This document shows positions 47,274-55,970 of a DNA stretch of 64,000 bases, in pieces. Numbering within the stretch: the stretch's first letter is position 1; each line of letters starts with the position of its first letter. The position numbers and the translations under genes were made by a program. Below the pieces are notes generated by a model. The model had not been told where the DNA came from. It searched no databases and was given only the letters and a program-made list of their open reading frames with translations. Source of the DNA: Betaproteobacteria bacterium. GTDB taxonomy: Bacteria; Pseudomonadota; Gammaproteobacteria; Burkholderiales; SG8-41. Location: contig JAKFYK010000004.1 in NCBI GenBank assembly GCA_021730905.1, positions 124,001-188,000 on the forward strand, written 5' to 3'.

Positions 47274-47881
47274 GCCTGGCGTTCACCGTGAATAATTTCC
47301 ACCAGCTTGGTCGCCTGCATTTCCATTTCGACCATCAGTGTATCGACCTTGCCGCGGAAGTGGCGGTAGAAAATCATGCTCGGCACGGCGACCACCAGGC
47401 CCAGCGCGGTGTTGTAGAGCGCGATGGAAATGCCGTGCGCGAGTTGCACCGGATTGCTGTTGCCGGTGGGCGAGGTGGAGCCGAAAATTTCAATCATGCC
47501 GATCACCGTGCCAAACAGGCCCAGCAGCGGGGAGATCGCGGCAATGGTTCCCAGCGTGGTGAGAAACCGTTCGAGATTGATCGCCGTCAGGTGGCCGGCT
47601 TCTTCGATGGATTCTTTCAGCACCACCGGCGAGGCCTTGATGTTTTTGAGCCCGGCCGCGAGGATTTGTCCCAATGGCGAGCTTTCTGCCAGCCGCTCTA
47701 AGGATTTTGCATCGGCACCGTTTTGGCGGTATTCCTGAACCGTTCGCGTGAGCAAACCGCGCGGCATCACCAGACTGTCGCGCAGCGTCCATAGTCGCTC
47801 GCCGATGATCGCCAGTGCCACGACGGAAGCGATGATCAGCGGCCATACCGGCCAGCCTGCCGCTTGGATGATCGAGAACAC
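47270..47881 (-). CDS. exbB: ExbB/TolQ-family proton channel protein
   Basis: A 203-residue MotA/TolQ/ExbB-family membrane protein with three predicted spans; the family block LGTIAAISPLLGLFGTVIGMIEIF is present. GTG start at 47881. With ExbD it forms the stator of an energising complex. First gene of the exbB-exbD-lpxK-UPF0434-kdsB operon; no tonB is in the window. Confidence 0.93.
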   Translation of the reverse strand: MFSIIQAAGWPVWPLIIASVVALAIIGERLWTLRDSLVMPRGLLTRTVQEYRQNGADAKSLERLAESSPLGQILAAGLKNIKASPVVLKESIEEAGHLTAINLERFLTTLGTIAAISPLLGLFGTVIGMIEIFGSTSPTGNSNPVQLAHGISIALYNTALGLVVAVPSMIFYRHFRGKVDTLMVEMEMQATKLVEIIHGERQA

Positions 47882-48091
47882 TATATAAACCCCCTGAGAA
47901 TATTTCGCTAACTATATATTGTGATTAGGTTTTCGGCAAGTTAGGCGACGGCACGGCGGATCGGCCACCGGCTTACTATCCATTTGCGGGAGGTCGGGAT
48001 GAACAGGCTGTTTGAGGCGGGAATGTTCTCGCTGCAGGGCCCGCCCGCCTCTGGGGCAGGTTTTTCCTTTCTGCTCAGGCCTCTCCGGCGC

Positions 48092-48126
48092 TTGTCCACA
48101 GAAGCTGTGGATAAAACTGTGCACAG
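48092..48126. promoter_or_regulatory. Cluster of DnaA-box-like sequences
   Basis: TTGTCCACA (48092-48100, one mismatch to TTATCCACA) and the perfect inverted box TGTGGATAA (48106-48114) face each other over 5 nt, followed by the perfect palindrome CTGTGCACAG (48117-48126). Confidence 0.45.
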
Positions 48127-48205
48127 GCTGTGTGGAATGCCGCTAAGTCGTGTTGCAGACAGGAGAATTTATCTCTGCCCAACAAATGTCATGTTAAAAA
48201 TAGTT

Positions 48206-48229
48206 AATAAAAACAATTACTTATTTATT
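48206..48229 (+). repeat. AT-rich dispersed motif, copy 7
   Basis: Starts AATAAAAACAATTACTTA in the exbB-xseA gap, oriented towards xseA. Confidence 0.6.
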
Positions 48230-48403
48230 TTTTAGAGGAGGGGCCTGCAAAAGCATTTTTACAACAAGGACTTGCCGCTTGCTGTGGATGACGTCGCCGG
48301 GACCGCCTTAAAAACTCCCTTTAAATCAACACTGAAGTGGCTGCATCGCCTGTGGTGGCTTGGCGCACCTCGGCTCGGGCGTATGGTGGATTAGAATCCG
48401 CCG

Positions 48404-49765
48404 ATGTTTTCAGATATACAAGCGCCGCCCGAATCTCCGTTATCTGCACAGGTGATCTCGGTCAGCGAGCTGAACCGGCGGGTGCGCGTGGCGATCGAGC
48501 ACAATCTGCCGCTGGCGTGGGTGGCGGGCGAAATATCCAACCTGCGGCGCTACGATTCCGGTCACTGGTATTTCACGCTGAAGGACGCGGCCGCGCAGGT
48601 GGACTGCGTGATGTTCCGCCACAAGGCGCAGTTCATGGACTGGCAGCCGGACAACGGCATGCAAGTCGAAGTGCGGGCGGCAGCGACGGTGTACGAGGCG
48701 CGCGGCAAATACCAACTCAACATCGACGTGATGCGCCGCGCCGGACTGGGTGCGCTGTACGAAGCGTTCGAGAAACTCAAGGCCAAGCTCGACAAGGAAG
48801 GCTTGTTTTCCGAAGCACGCAAGCGCGAGATACCCGCGTTTCCGCGCGCCATCGGCGTGGTGACCTCGCCGCAAGCTGCCGCATTGCGCGACGTGCTGAC
48901 CACGCTGAAGCGCCGCATGCCATCGATTCCGGTGATGATCTACCCGACTCCGGTGCAGGGCGACGGCGCGGCGGCAAAAATCATGCAGGCCATCGCCACT
49001 GCGTCGGCGCGCGCCGGGCGCGACGAATGCGATGTGCTGATCGTGTGCCGCGGCGGCGGCAGCATCGAAGACCTGTGGTCGTATAACGAAGAAATGGTGG
49101 CGCGGGCGATACACGCCTGCGCGATTCCGGTGGTCACTGGCATCGGGCACGAAACCGATTTCACCATCGCGGATTTCGTGGCCGATGCACGCGCGCCCAC
49201 GCCGACGGCGGCGGCCGAACTGGCGAGCCCGGATCGCGCCGAATTGCGCGAGCAGGTGGCGCAGCTGCGCGGCGCGCTGACGAGAAACACGCGCCGCACG
49301 CTCGAAGACCGCATGCAGAAGCTCGATTATCTGGCGCGGCGCCTGACACACCCCGGCGACCGCATCCGCGAGCAAACGCGTCATCTTGCGCACCTCGCGA
49401 GCCGGCTGCAGGGCGCGTTTACGCATGCTGCGGATCGCCGCGTGTGGAGCCTGGACGCGGCGGCGCGGCGCTTGCGGGGGGCGAGTCCCGACATGCGTAC
49501 TTACGAGCGCGAGGTGCAGCAAGCCGCGCGCGGATTACGCGAAGCGATGCGGCGCAATTTTGAGTTGGCCCGGTCGCGGCTGGCGCGCGCCGAGGCGCAT
49601 GTCAACGCGCTCAATCCGCGGCTGGTGCTAGAACGGGGCTACAGCATTGCCGAAACTGCGGATGGCGCTATCGTGCGTGATTCAGGTACGCTGGCCGTGG
49701 GCGAATTGCTCAAAGTCAGCTTCGCGCGCGGGCAGGTGGAAACCGAAATAAAAAGAAAAGAATAG
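48404..49765 (+). CDS. xseA: Exodeoxyribonuclease VII large subunit
   Basis: A 453-residue XseA. The N-terminal OB-fold domain (about 10-110) includes LPLAWVAGEISNLRRYDSG; the catalytic part shows AIGVVTSPQAAALRDVL and VTGIGHETDFTIADFVADAR. The helical C-terminal half is long and arginine-rich as usual. With XseB it degrades single-stranded DNA. No xseB is adjacent. Confidence 0.94.
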   Translation: MFSDIQAPPESPLSAQVISVSELNRRVRVAIEHNLPLAWVAGEISNLRRYDSGHWYFTLKDAAAQVDCVMFRHKAQFMDWQPDNGMQVEVRAAATVYEARGKYQLNIDVMRRAGLGALYEAFEKLKAKLDKEGLFSEARKREIPAFPRAIGVVTSPQAAALRDVLTTLKRRMPSIPVMIYPTPVQGDGAAAKIMQAIATASARAGRDECDVLIVCRGGGSIEDLWSYNEEMVARAIHACAIPVVTGIGHETDFTIADFVADARAPTPTAAAELASPDRAELREQVAQLRGALTRNTRRTLEDRMQKLDYLARRLTHPGDRIREQTRHLAHLASRLQGAFTHAADRRVWSLDAAARRLRGASPDMRTYEREVQQAARGLREAMRRNFELARSRLARAEAHVNALNPRLVLERGYSIAETADGAIVRDSGTLAVGELLKVSFARGQVETEIKRKE

Positions 49766-49805
49766 CGGGGCGCGCGCTGGTCAGACGGCACCTTCCGCCG
49801 CCGAA

Positions 49806-50783
49806 TCAGGCCGCGCCTTCCATCGCGTAGTGCGCTTCCAGTTCATGGCGGATGTAGTCGAGAATCAGCGCATCCACATCCGGTGCGAGGCAGTCGAATT
49901 CCGCGACATTGCCTTCGTCGCTCATCGCGCGCAGCCAGGTCAGTTGGCGTTTGGCGAGTTGCCGTGTAGCGGCGATGCCCTGTTCGCGCAATTCGTCCAG
50001 TCCGAATTCGCCGTTCAGGTGCTGCCACGCCTGGCGGTAGCCGACGCAGCGCATCGACGGCATATTGGATTCGAGCACGTATTCTTCGCGCAGCCGCGCG
50101 ACTTCGTCCACCAGGCCGGCCTTGAGCATGTCGTCGAAGCGCGTGGCGATGCGCTCGTGCAGCACGCCACGGTCGCTGGGTGTGAGTGAAATGCGGATCG
50201 GCGTATACGGAAAGTACACGTACTTCGGTTTTTTCAGCAACTCCGTCATCGGCTTGCCGGTGAGATGGTAAATCTCCATCGCGCGCTGGATGCGTTGCGA
50301 GTCGTTGGGATCGAGGCGCGCGGCGGTCTCCGGATCCACTTCCATCAGTTTTTCGTGTACGCCGGGCCAGCCTTTTTCCTCGGCCAGCGTGTCGATCAGC
50401 ATGCGTACCATCGGATCGGCTTCCGGCAGGTCATTCAGGCCTTCGATCAGCGATTTGAAATACATCATGGTGCCGCCCACCAGCAGCGGAATCTTGCCGC
50501 TCTCGGTAATTTCGCGCATGTGGGTGAGCGCGTCGTCGCGGAATTTGGCCGCCGAATACGTTTCGTGCGGTTCGATGATGTCGATCAGGTGATGCGGCGT
50601 CTGTTTCAGGAAATCGGCTTCCGGCTTGGCGGTGCCGATGTCCATTTCCTTGTAAATCTGCGCGGAATCGACGCTGATGATTTCGCTTGTCAGCGTTTGC
50701 GCGAGTTTGCCGGACAGCGCGGTTTTGCCGCTGGCGGTCGGCCCCATGATGATGATGGCGGGAGGATGTATGGGCTGGTTCAT
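49806..50783 (-). CDS. miaA: tRNA dimethylallyltransferase
   Basis: A 325-residue MiaA. P-loop MGPTASGKTALSGKLAQ, then SVDSAQIYKEMDIGTAKP and PHHLIDIIEP. It adds a dimethylallyl group to A37 of tRNAs reading U-starting codons. Preceded on the same strand by mutL, the common mutL-miaA order in Proteobacteria. Confidence 0.95.
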   Translation of the reverse strand: MNQPIHPPAIIIMGPTASGKTALSGKLAQTLTSEIISVDSAQIYKEMDIGTAKPEADFLKQTPHHLIDIIEPHETYSAAKFRDDALTHMREITESGKIPLLVGGTMMYFKSLIEGLNDLPEADPMVRMLIDTLAEEKGWPGVHEKLMEVDPETAARLDPNDSQRIQRAMEIYHLTGKPMTELLKKPKYVYFPYTPIRISLTPSDRGVLHERIATRFDDMLKAGLVDEVARLREEYVLESNMPSMRCVGYRQAWQHLNGEFGLDELREQGIAATRQLAKRQLTWLRAMSDEGNVAEFDCLAPDVDALILDYIRHELEAHYAMEGAA

Positions 50784-50825
50784 GGTCGTTTGTTTAATCG
50801 TTGTTTTGCTGTCGTCTTGTTTTGC

Positions 50826-52628
50826 TTACTGTCCGCGCATGAAAAGTTTATCCAGCTCCGCCACTGTTACCTGCCGCCACGTTGGCCGGCCATGATTGCA
50901 TAGCCCCGATCGTTCGGTGGCTTCCATATCGCGCAGCAGCGCGTTCATTTCCGTCACCGTCAGTCTGCGATTCGCGCGTACCGCTGCGTGACAGGCCATC
51001 GTTCCCAGCAGTTCGTTGCGGCGTTCCGTCAGCACGCGGCTCGCGCCGACCTCGCGCATCTCACGTAGTACATCCGCCGCCAGCGTGCGCGCGTCGGCAT
51101 CCGCCAGCATCGCCGGCACTGCCCGGATTATAAGCGAGGTCGGCGAGCCAGGGGCGACATCAAACCCGATCTGGCGCAGCGTCGCGCCGTGTTCCTCGGC
51201 GGTGGCGATATCCAGCGCGGCGGCCGTCAATGTTACCGGCACCAGCAGCGGTTGCATCGGGATATCCTGCGCGTCGAGCGCGGTTTTGAGCTTTTCATAC
51301 ATGATGCGTTCGTGCGCGGCGTGCATATCGACGATCACCAGCCCGTGCCGGTTTTCGGCAAGAATGTAGATGCCGGCCAGTTGTGCCAGTGCAAACCCCA
51401 GCGGCGGCGCCTCGTTTTCAGTTGCCTCGGGCATCGAGGACGCCGGTGCCGTTCGCGCACCGAACAAGGTATCGTAAAACCCCACGGCTTCCGATGCCGT
51501 CAGCGCCATGGCACTTTGGCGCGGCGCGTAGGCCGTGCCCGGCATGCCGGACGGTCTCCAGCTTCGCGGTGCGCCGCTGGATGAAAGACCGGAAAACCCG
51601 GAAAAGCCGGGAACCGCCTGTTGTGTCGTCACCGTATCGCCTGCCGTGCCCGCCAGCGCCTTCGATAATGCGTGAAACACATACTGATGCACGCCGCGGC
51701 CGTCGCGGAAGCGCACCTCGGTTTTGGTGGGATGCACATTGACATCGACCAAGGCCGGGTCGATATCCAGAAACAGCACGAACGCCGGATGACGATCGTG
51801 ATGCAGCACATCCTGATACGCCTGGCGCACCGCGTGCGCCAGCAGCTTGTCGCGCACGAAGCGCCCGTTGACGTAGAAATACTGCGCATCGCGCGTGGCG
51901 CGTGCCATCGCGGGCGAACTGACTTGGCCATGGAGCCGCAAGCCCGCACTGTTCTCATCCACCGCGATGGAGGCTTGCGCGAATTCCTTGCCCTGCAATT
52001 CGCCGATGCGCTCTTCAACGCTTTGCGGCTTCAAGTGCCATTGCACACGCCCGTTGTGCTGCAGCGTGAAGCCGGCGCTGCTGCGCGAGAGAGCGATGCG
52101 CCGGAACGCTTCTTCGCAGTGCGCGTATTCGGTGGTCTCGGTCTTCAAAAATTTGCGGCGTGCCGGCGTGTTGAAATAAAGGTCGCGCACTTCGACCGTG
52201 GTGCCCGAGGCAATGGCGGCGGGTTCAGGTGCCGATAGTTGCGGGCCTTCGGATGCAATCGACCACGCGTGTTTATCGCCATTGCGTCGGCTCGCAAGCG
52301 TCAGGCGCGACACGGCTGCGATGCTCGCCAGCGCCTCGCCGCGAAAACCGAGACTGCCGACGCGTTCGAGATCGTCAAGCGATGCGATCTTGCTGGTGGC
52401 ATGACGCGCGAGCGCCAGCGCGAGCTCATCGCGTGCTATTCCGACGCCATCGTCGCTGACTTTCAGCAGTTGTGTGCCGCCACCCGCGAGTTGCACCGTG
52501 ATGTTGGCGGCACCTGCATCGAGGCTGTTTTCCAGCAATTCCTTGAGCGCGGCGGCAGGCCGTTCGACGACTTCTCCAGCGGCGATCTGGTTGATCAGCA
52601 GGTCAGGCAGGACTCGTATCGCTGGCAT
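50826..52628 (-). CDS. mutL: DNA mismatch repair protein MutL (endonuclease type)
   Basis: A 600-residue MutL. GHKL ATPase motifs: LLENSLDAGA, VSDDGVGI and GSLGFRGEALASI in the first 110 residues. The C-terminal part has the endonuclease metal motif as DMHAAHERIMYEK (residues 434-446), with the zinc-site elements ACHAAVRA and CNHGRPT. This means it probably nicks DNA itself and does not depend on MutH, as in Neisseria and Pseudomonas. A poorly conserved linker lies at about 335-410. Coupled in position to miaA. Confidence 0.95.
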   Translation of the reverse strand: MPAIRVLPDLLINQIAAGEVVERPAAALKELLENSLDAGAANITVQLAGGGTQLLKVSDDGVGIARDELALALARHATSKIASLDDLERVGSLGFRGEALASIAAVSRLTLASRRNGDKHAWSIASEGPQLSAPEPAAIASGTTVEVRDLYFNTPARRKFLKTETTEYAHCEEAFRRIALSRSSAGFTLQHNGRVQWHLKPQSVEERIGELQGKEFAQASIAVDENSAGLRLHGQVSSPAMARATRDAQYFYVNGRFVRDKLLAHAVRQAYQDVLHHDRHPAFVLFLDIDPALVDVNVHPTKTEVRFRDGRGVHQYVFHALSKALAGTAGDTVTTQQAVPGFSGFSGLSSSGAPRSWRPSGMPGTAYAPRQSAMALTASEAVGFYDTLFGARTAPASSMPEATENEAPPLGFALAQLAGIYILAENRHGLVIVDMHAAHERIMYEKLKTALDAQDIPMQPLLVPVTLTAAALDIATAEEHGATLRQIGFDVAPGSPTSLIIRAVPAMLADADARTLAADVLREMREVGASRVLTERRNELLGTMACHAAVRANRRLTVTEMNALLRDMEATERSGLCNHGRPTWRQVTVAELDKLFMRGQ

Positions 52629-52730
52629 GGTGAATTATAGGCACGCGTTTGGGCAATGCGTTTCGTGCTTCCGACAAACGCGCATTAACACTGATTGAGT
52701 GGTGCGCAGCCGACGAATGGTGGTTGTTTT

Positions 52731-52750
52731 TATAACTATTTGTTTTTATT
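52731..52750 (-). repeat. AT-rich dispersed motif, copy 8
   Basis: TATAACTATTTGTTTTTATT on the plus strand, immediately after the Bug gene stop and ahead of mutL (both minus strand). Its inverse is AATAAAAACAAATAGTTATA. A partial second copy adjoins at 52724. Confidence 0.7.
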
Positions 52751-52753
52751 GAA

Positions 52754-53737
52754 TTATTCTGCTTTGATGCCAGCCTCCTTGATAACCTTGCCCCAGCGCG
52801 AGAACTCGGCCTTGACGAACGCCGCGTGTTTCTCCGGCGTATTGAGCGCACTCTGGTCGATGCCTTGCTTGAGCATGCGCTCTTTCAACTCCGGCGCATT
52901 CAGCAACTTGATGACATCGCTATGAATGCGCGTGATCACCTCGCGCGGTGTCGCTGCGGGCAGGTAGAGGCCGTTCCATGTCGCGGTGTCGAATCCCGGT
53001 ATACCGGATTCAGCGACTGTGGGAAATTGCGGCGCGAGCGGCGAACGTTGCGGACTGCTGATCGCGACGGCGCGCAACTTTCCGGCCTGTACATGCGGTA
53101 TCGCCACCGGGAAATTCACGAACATGTAGGGAATCTGTCCGCCGAGGAGATCGGCAACGCCGGGATTTTCGCCTTTGTACGGCACATGCGTCACTTTTAC
53201 GCCGAGCGATGAATTGAGCAGCTCGCCAGCCATGTGCGGCGTGGAGCCGATGCCGCCGGAACCATAGGACAGGTTTTTCGAGTTGGCTTTAACAAAAGCA
53301 ACAAATTCACGGAAATCTTTCGGCGGCAGAGATGGATGCATCACCAGCAGTTGCGGCGTCGAGCCGACCACCGCGATGGTGGCGAAATCCCGCAGCGAAT
53401 CGTACGGGACTTTCTTGATGATCAGCGGCGCGACCACAATGCTGGTCTGCGGTGATACCAGCATGGTGTAGCCATCGGGCGCAGCCTTGGCAACGATTTC
53501 CGCGCCTATCATGCCGCTGGCGCCAGGCCGGTTGTCGACGACCACTTGCTGTCCCCACAGTTTGTTGAGCTCCAGCGCGATCAGCCGTGCAGTAACGTCG
53601 GTCGCGCCGCCGGGCGCGAAGCCGACAACGATGCGTGCAGAGCGCGAGGGGAAGTTTTGGGCAGTTGCGTTCACGATAGCGAAACACAATGCAGCAACCG
53701 CAAAAATCAGATTGAGTAGTTTCAAGCGAGGCTCCAT
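52754..53737 (-). CDS. Bug/TctC-family substrate-binding protein
   Basis: A 327-residue periplasmic binding protein starting MEPRLKLLNLIFAVAALCFA (signal peptide about 1-25). Landmarks FPSRSARIVVGFAPGGATDV, GQQVVVDNRPGASGMIGA and VPYKGENPGV. Divergent from the amidohydrolase gene with about 75 nt between, so a shared promoter region and a shared pathway are plausible. Ligand unknown. Confidence 0.88.
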   Translation of the reverse strand: MEPRLKLLNLIFAVAALCFAIVNATAQNFPSRSARIVVGFAPGGATDVTARLIALELNKLWGQQVVVDNRPGASGMIGAEIVAKAAPDGYTMLVSPQTSIVVAPLIIKKVPYDSLRDFATIAVVGSTPQLLVMHPSLPPKDFREFVAFVKANSKNLSYGSGGIGSTPHMAGELLNSSLGVKVTHVPYKGENPGVADLLGGQIPYMFVNFPVAIPHVQAGKLRAVAISSPQRSPLAPQFPTVAESGIPGFDTATWNGLYLPAATPREVITRIHSDVIKLLNAPELKERMLKQGIDQSALNTPEKHAAFVKAEFSRWGKVIKEAGIKAE

Positions 53738-53813
53738 CAAAATGGCAGACGCTCGATCATAGCATCGCGCGCTGCGCCTTGTTAGCAGGTAAAATTTCGG
53801 CCGGGAGAAGATC

Positions 53814-54656
53814 ATGTCAAACAAGAACAGCTGGGACGTGCCAGCGGGCGCGTGCGATACACATTTTCACATTTACGATTTGTCGGTGCCGATGGTGGCG
53901 GGCGGCAACCGGCCGTCGCAGGCGTGTGAACTGGCGGACTATCTCAAGGTGCGCCAGCGTCTGGGCCTGACGCGCGCGGTGGTGGTGCAGTCATCCGCTT
54001 ATGGCACCGACAACCGCATCGCGCTGCAGGCGATGGCGGCGCTGGCGAAACTGCCGGGGTCGGGCGGCGCGCGCGGCATCGCTACCTGCGATGCGGCCAC
54101 GCCTGACGCCGAGATCAGGCGCATGGATGCGCTCGGCATGCGCGGTTTCCGATTTTTTCGCATGAGTGGCGCGGGTGCAGACTGGGACAGCGTGCCGCTG
54201 ATGGCCCGCCGCGCCGCCGACGTGGGCTGGCATGTGCAGTTGCAGTTCGACGGCGGTGAACTGGCGGCGCGGCTGCCGCTGATCGAAAAATTGCCGTGTG
54301 AAGTGGTGATCGATCACATCGGGCGCCTGCATCCGCCGTTTGATGCGAACGATCCCAATTGGCTTGCGCTGCTGAAACTGGTTGAAGGCGGACGCTGCTG
54401 GGTGAAGCTTTCCGCGCCGTATCACGGTTCGAAAAGCGGCGCGCCGCAGTATGAAGACATGCGCCTGTTCGCACAGGGGCTGCTCAAAGCCGCGCCGGAG
54501 CGTATGGTGTGGGCGACGAACTGGCCGCACCCGATGGTGAAAAGTAATTTTCCGGACGAAATGGATTTGCTGAACGCGTTGCGCGCGTGGGTAGCAGACG
54601 AGACCGCGTGGCGGCGTGTGCTGGTGGATAATCCCGCAATGCTTTACCGTTTCTAG
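53814..54656 (+). CDS. Amidohydrolase-2 family lactonase-like enzyme
   Basis: A 280-residue TIM-barrel hydrolase of the amidohydrolase-2 family, similar to 2-pyrone-4,6-dicarboxylate hydrolase and related lactonases. Metal or active-site motifs include GACDTHFHIYD near the N-terminus, VIDHIGRLHPP, and WATNWPHP towards the C-terminus. These enzymes hydrolyse lactones or aromatic ring-cleavage products. Divergent neighbour is a Bug protein, a usual partner in dicarboxylate catabolism. Confidence 0.82.
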   Translation: MSNKNSWDVPAGACDTHFHIYDLSVPMVAGGNRPSQACELADYLKVRQRLGLTRAVVVQSSAYGTDNRIALQAMAALAKLPGSGGARGIATCDAATPDAEIRRMDALGMRGFRFFRMSGAGADWDSVPLMARRAADVGWHVQLQFDGGELAARLPLIEKLPCEVVIDHIGRLHPPFDANDPNWLALLKLVEGGRCWVKLSAPYHGSKSGAPQYEDMRLFAQGLLKAAPERMVWATNWPHPMVKSNFPDEMDLLNALRAWVADETAWRRVLVDNPAMLYRF

Positions 54657-54666
54657 GTGAATTTTT

Positions 54667-54685
54667 TTAAGTATTTGTTTTTATT
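54667..54685 (-). repeat. AT-rich dispersed motif, copy 9
   Basis: TTAAGTATTTGTTTTTATT on the plus strand, 11 nt after the amidohydrolase stop and 75 nt before pntAA. Confidence 0.65.
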
Positions 54686-54715
54686 GTATTTTTTTAATAA
54701 CGAGGATTCGTCGAG

Positions 54716-54721
54716 TATAAT
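54716..54721 (+). promoter_or_regulatory. Candidate -10 box of the pnt operon
   Basis: A perfect TATAAT 40 nt ahead of the pntAA start. No consensus -35 at the right distance. Confidence 0.4.
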
Positions 54722-54760
54722 TGCGGCGATGCAGCATTCAGGAACCTTCAGGAAAAATCA

Positions 54761-55885
54761 ATGAAGTTCGGCATACCCGCGGAAACGCGGACACATGAAA
54801 CGCGCGTTGCGGCCACCCCCGAAACCATAGCCAAACTGACCAAGGCTGGACACCACCAAGTGCTTGTCCAATCCGGCGCCGGAAATGCCGCGAGCATTCC
54901 TGATGAGCAATACAGGGCTGCGGGCGCGACCCTGGTTGCGAATGCGGCGGAGGTCTACGCGCAAGCCAGTATCGTGCTCAAAGTGCGCGGTCCCGATGCG
55001 GGAGAACTGGCGCAATTGAAAAGCGGGCAAACGCTGATCGGCCTGCTCAATCCGCACAGCAAGGATGGTATTGCTGCCATCGCGAAAAGCGGCGTCAACG
55101 CATTTGCGATGGAAGCGCTGCCGCGCATTTCGCGTGCGCAATCGATGGATGTGCTGTCCTCGCAGGCCAACATCGGCGGCTACAAAGCGGTGCTGATGGC
55201 GGCCAATACCTACGGCAGGATGATGCCGATGCTGATGACCGCGGCGGGCACGGTGAAAGCTGCGCGCGTGGTGATCATGGGCGTGGGCGTGGCGGGCCTG
55301 CAGGCGATTGCCACGGCCAAGCGGCTGGGCGCGGTGGTGGAAGCGACCGACGTGCGGCCGGAAACCAAGGAACAGGTCGAGTCGCTGGGCGCAAAATTTA
55401 TCGACGTACCGCTGACCGATGCCGAAAAAGAACTCGCCAAGGGGCAGGGCGGTTACGCGCGCGACATGGGCGAGGACTACAAGCAACGTCAGGCGGCACT
55501 CGTCGCCGAGCGCATCAAGCAGGCCGACATTGTGATTACCACGGCGTTGATACCGGGCCGTCCCGCACCGGTGCTGGTGACCGAAGACATGGTGAAATCG
55601 ATGAAGCCCGGCTCGGTGATCGTCGACATGGCGGTCGAGCAAGGCGGCAACTGTCCGCTGTCGGAACTCGACAAGACTGTGGTCAAGCACGGGGTGCATT
55701 TGATCGGCATTGCGAATATTCCCGCGCTGGTAGCAGCGGATTCCAGCGCGCTGTATGCGCGCAACCTGCTGAACTTTCTTGGCCTGATGCTCGACGCCAA
55801 GACCGGCGAATTCAAAATCAACCGCGAAGACGAAATCATCGCCGGCACGCTGTTGTGTGCGGGGGGTGAGGTTTTGAAACCGTGA
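54761..55885 (+). CDS. pntAA: NAD(P) transhydrogenase subunit alpha 1
   Basis: A 374-residue soluble domain I of the proton-translocating transhydrogenase, binding NAD(H). Characteristic blocks are FGIPAETRTHETRVAATPET, the Rossmann motif IMGVGVAGLQAIATAKRLGA (about residues 168-187) and DVRPETKEQVESLGAKFI. In this three-subunit form the membrane part is in the next two genes. Its TGA stop lies inside the first unit of an octamer repeat that separates it from pntAB. Confidence 0.94.
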   Translation: MKFGIPAETRTHETRVAATPETIAKLTKAGHHQVLVQSGAGNAASIPDEQYRAAGATLVANAAEVYAQASIVLKVRGPDAGELAQLKSGQTLIGLLNPHSKDGIAAIAKSGVNAFAMEALPRISRAQSMDVLSSQANIGGYKAVLMAANTYGRMMPMLMTAAGTVKAARVVIMGVGVAGLQAIATAKRLGAVVEATDVRPETKEQVESLGAKFIDVPLTDAEKELAKGQGGYARDMGEDYKQRQAALVAERIKQADIVITTALIPGRPAPVLVTEDMVKSMKPGSVIVDMAVEQGGNCPLSELDKTVVKHGVHLIGIANIPALVAADSSALYARNLLNFLGLMLDAKTGEFKINREDEIIAGTLLCAGGEVLKP

Positions 55886-55953
55886 ACGAGTGAATGGGTG
55901 AAGGCGTGAACGGGGTACCCCATTCACTCTTTCACTCCTTCACGTCTTCACGC
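55882..55953. repeat. 72-nt octamer-built inverted repeat, copy D
   Basis: Nine 8-nt units: GTGAACGA, GTGAATGG, GTGAAGGC, GTGAACGG, centre GGTACCCC, then ATTCACTC, TTTCACTC, CTTCACGT, CTTCACGC. It carries the pntAA stop codon in its first unit and ends 17 nt before the pntAB ATG. Confidence 0.9.
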
Positions 55954-55970
55954 ATTTAAGGATTCAAGAA

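Larger units (their letters stand above)
47882..48403. other. Divergent intergenic region between exbB and xseA
   Basis: A 522-nt stretch without a supported gene. It must hold both divergent promoters. It contains a palindrome TCCACAG-AAG-CTGTGGA with DnaA-box-like ends, then CTGTGCACAG, and an AT-rich dispersed motif at 48206-48229. No tRNA recognised. Confidence 0.5.

Noticed and set aside
48092-48126. DnaA-box pair considered as the chromosome origin
   Set aside because: No dnaA, dnaN, rpmH or gidA nearby, and only two good boxes; not enough for oriC.
48440-49522. 360-codon minus-strand frame
   Set aside because: Opposite xseA, which has full family motifs.
54758-55927. 389-codon minus-strand frame
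   Set aside because: Exactly opposite pntAA, without any recognisable domain.
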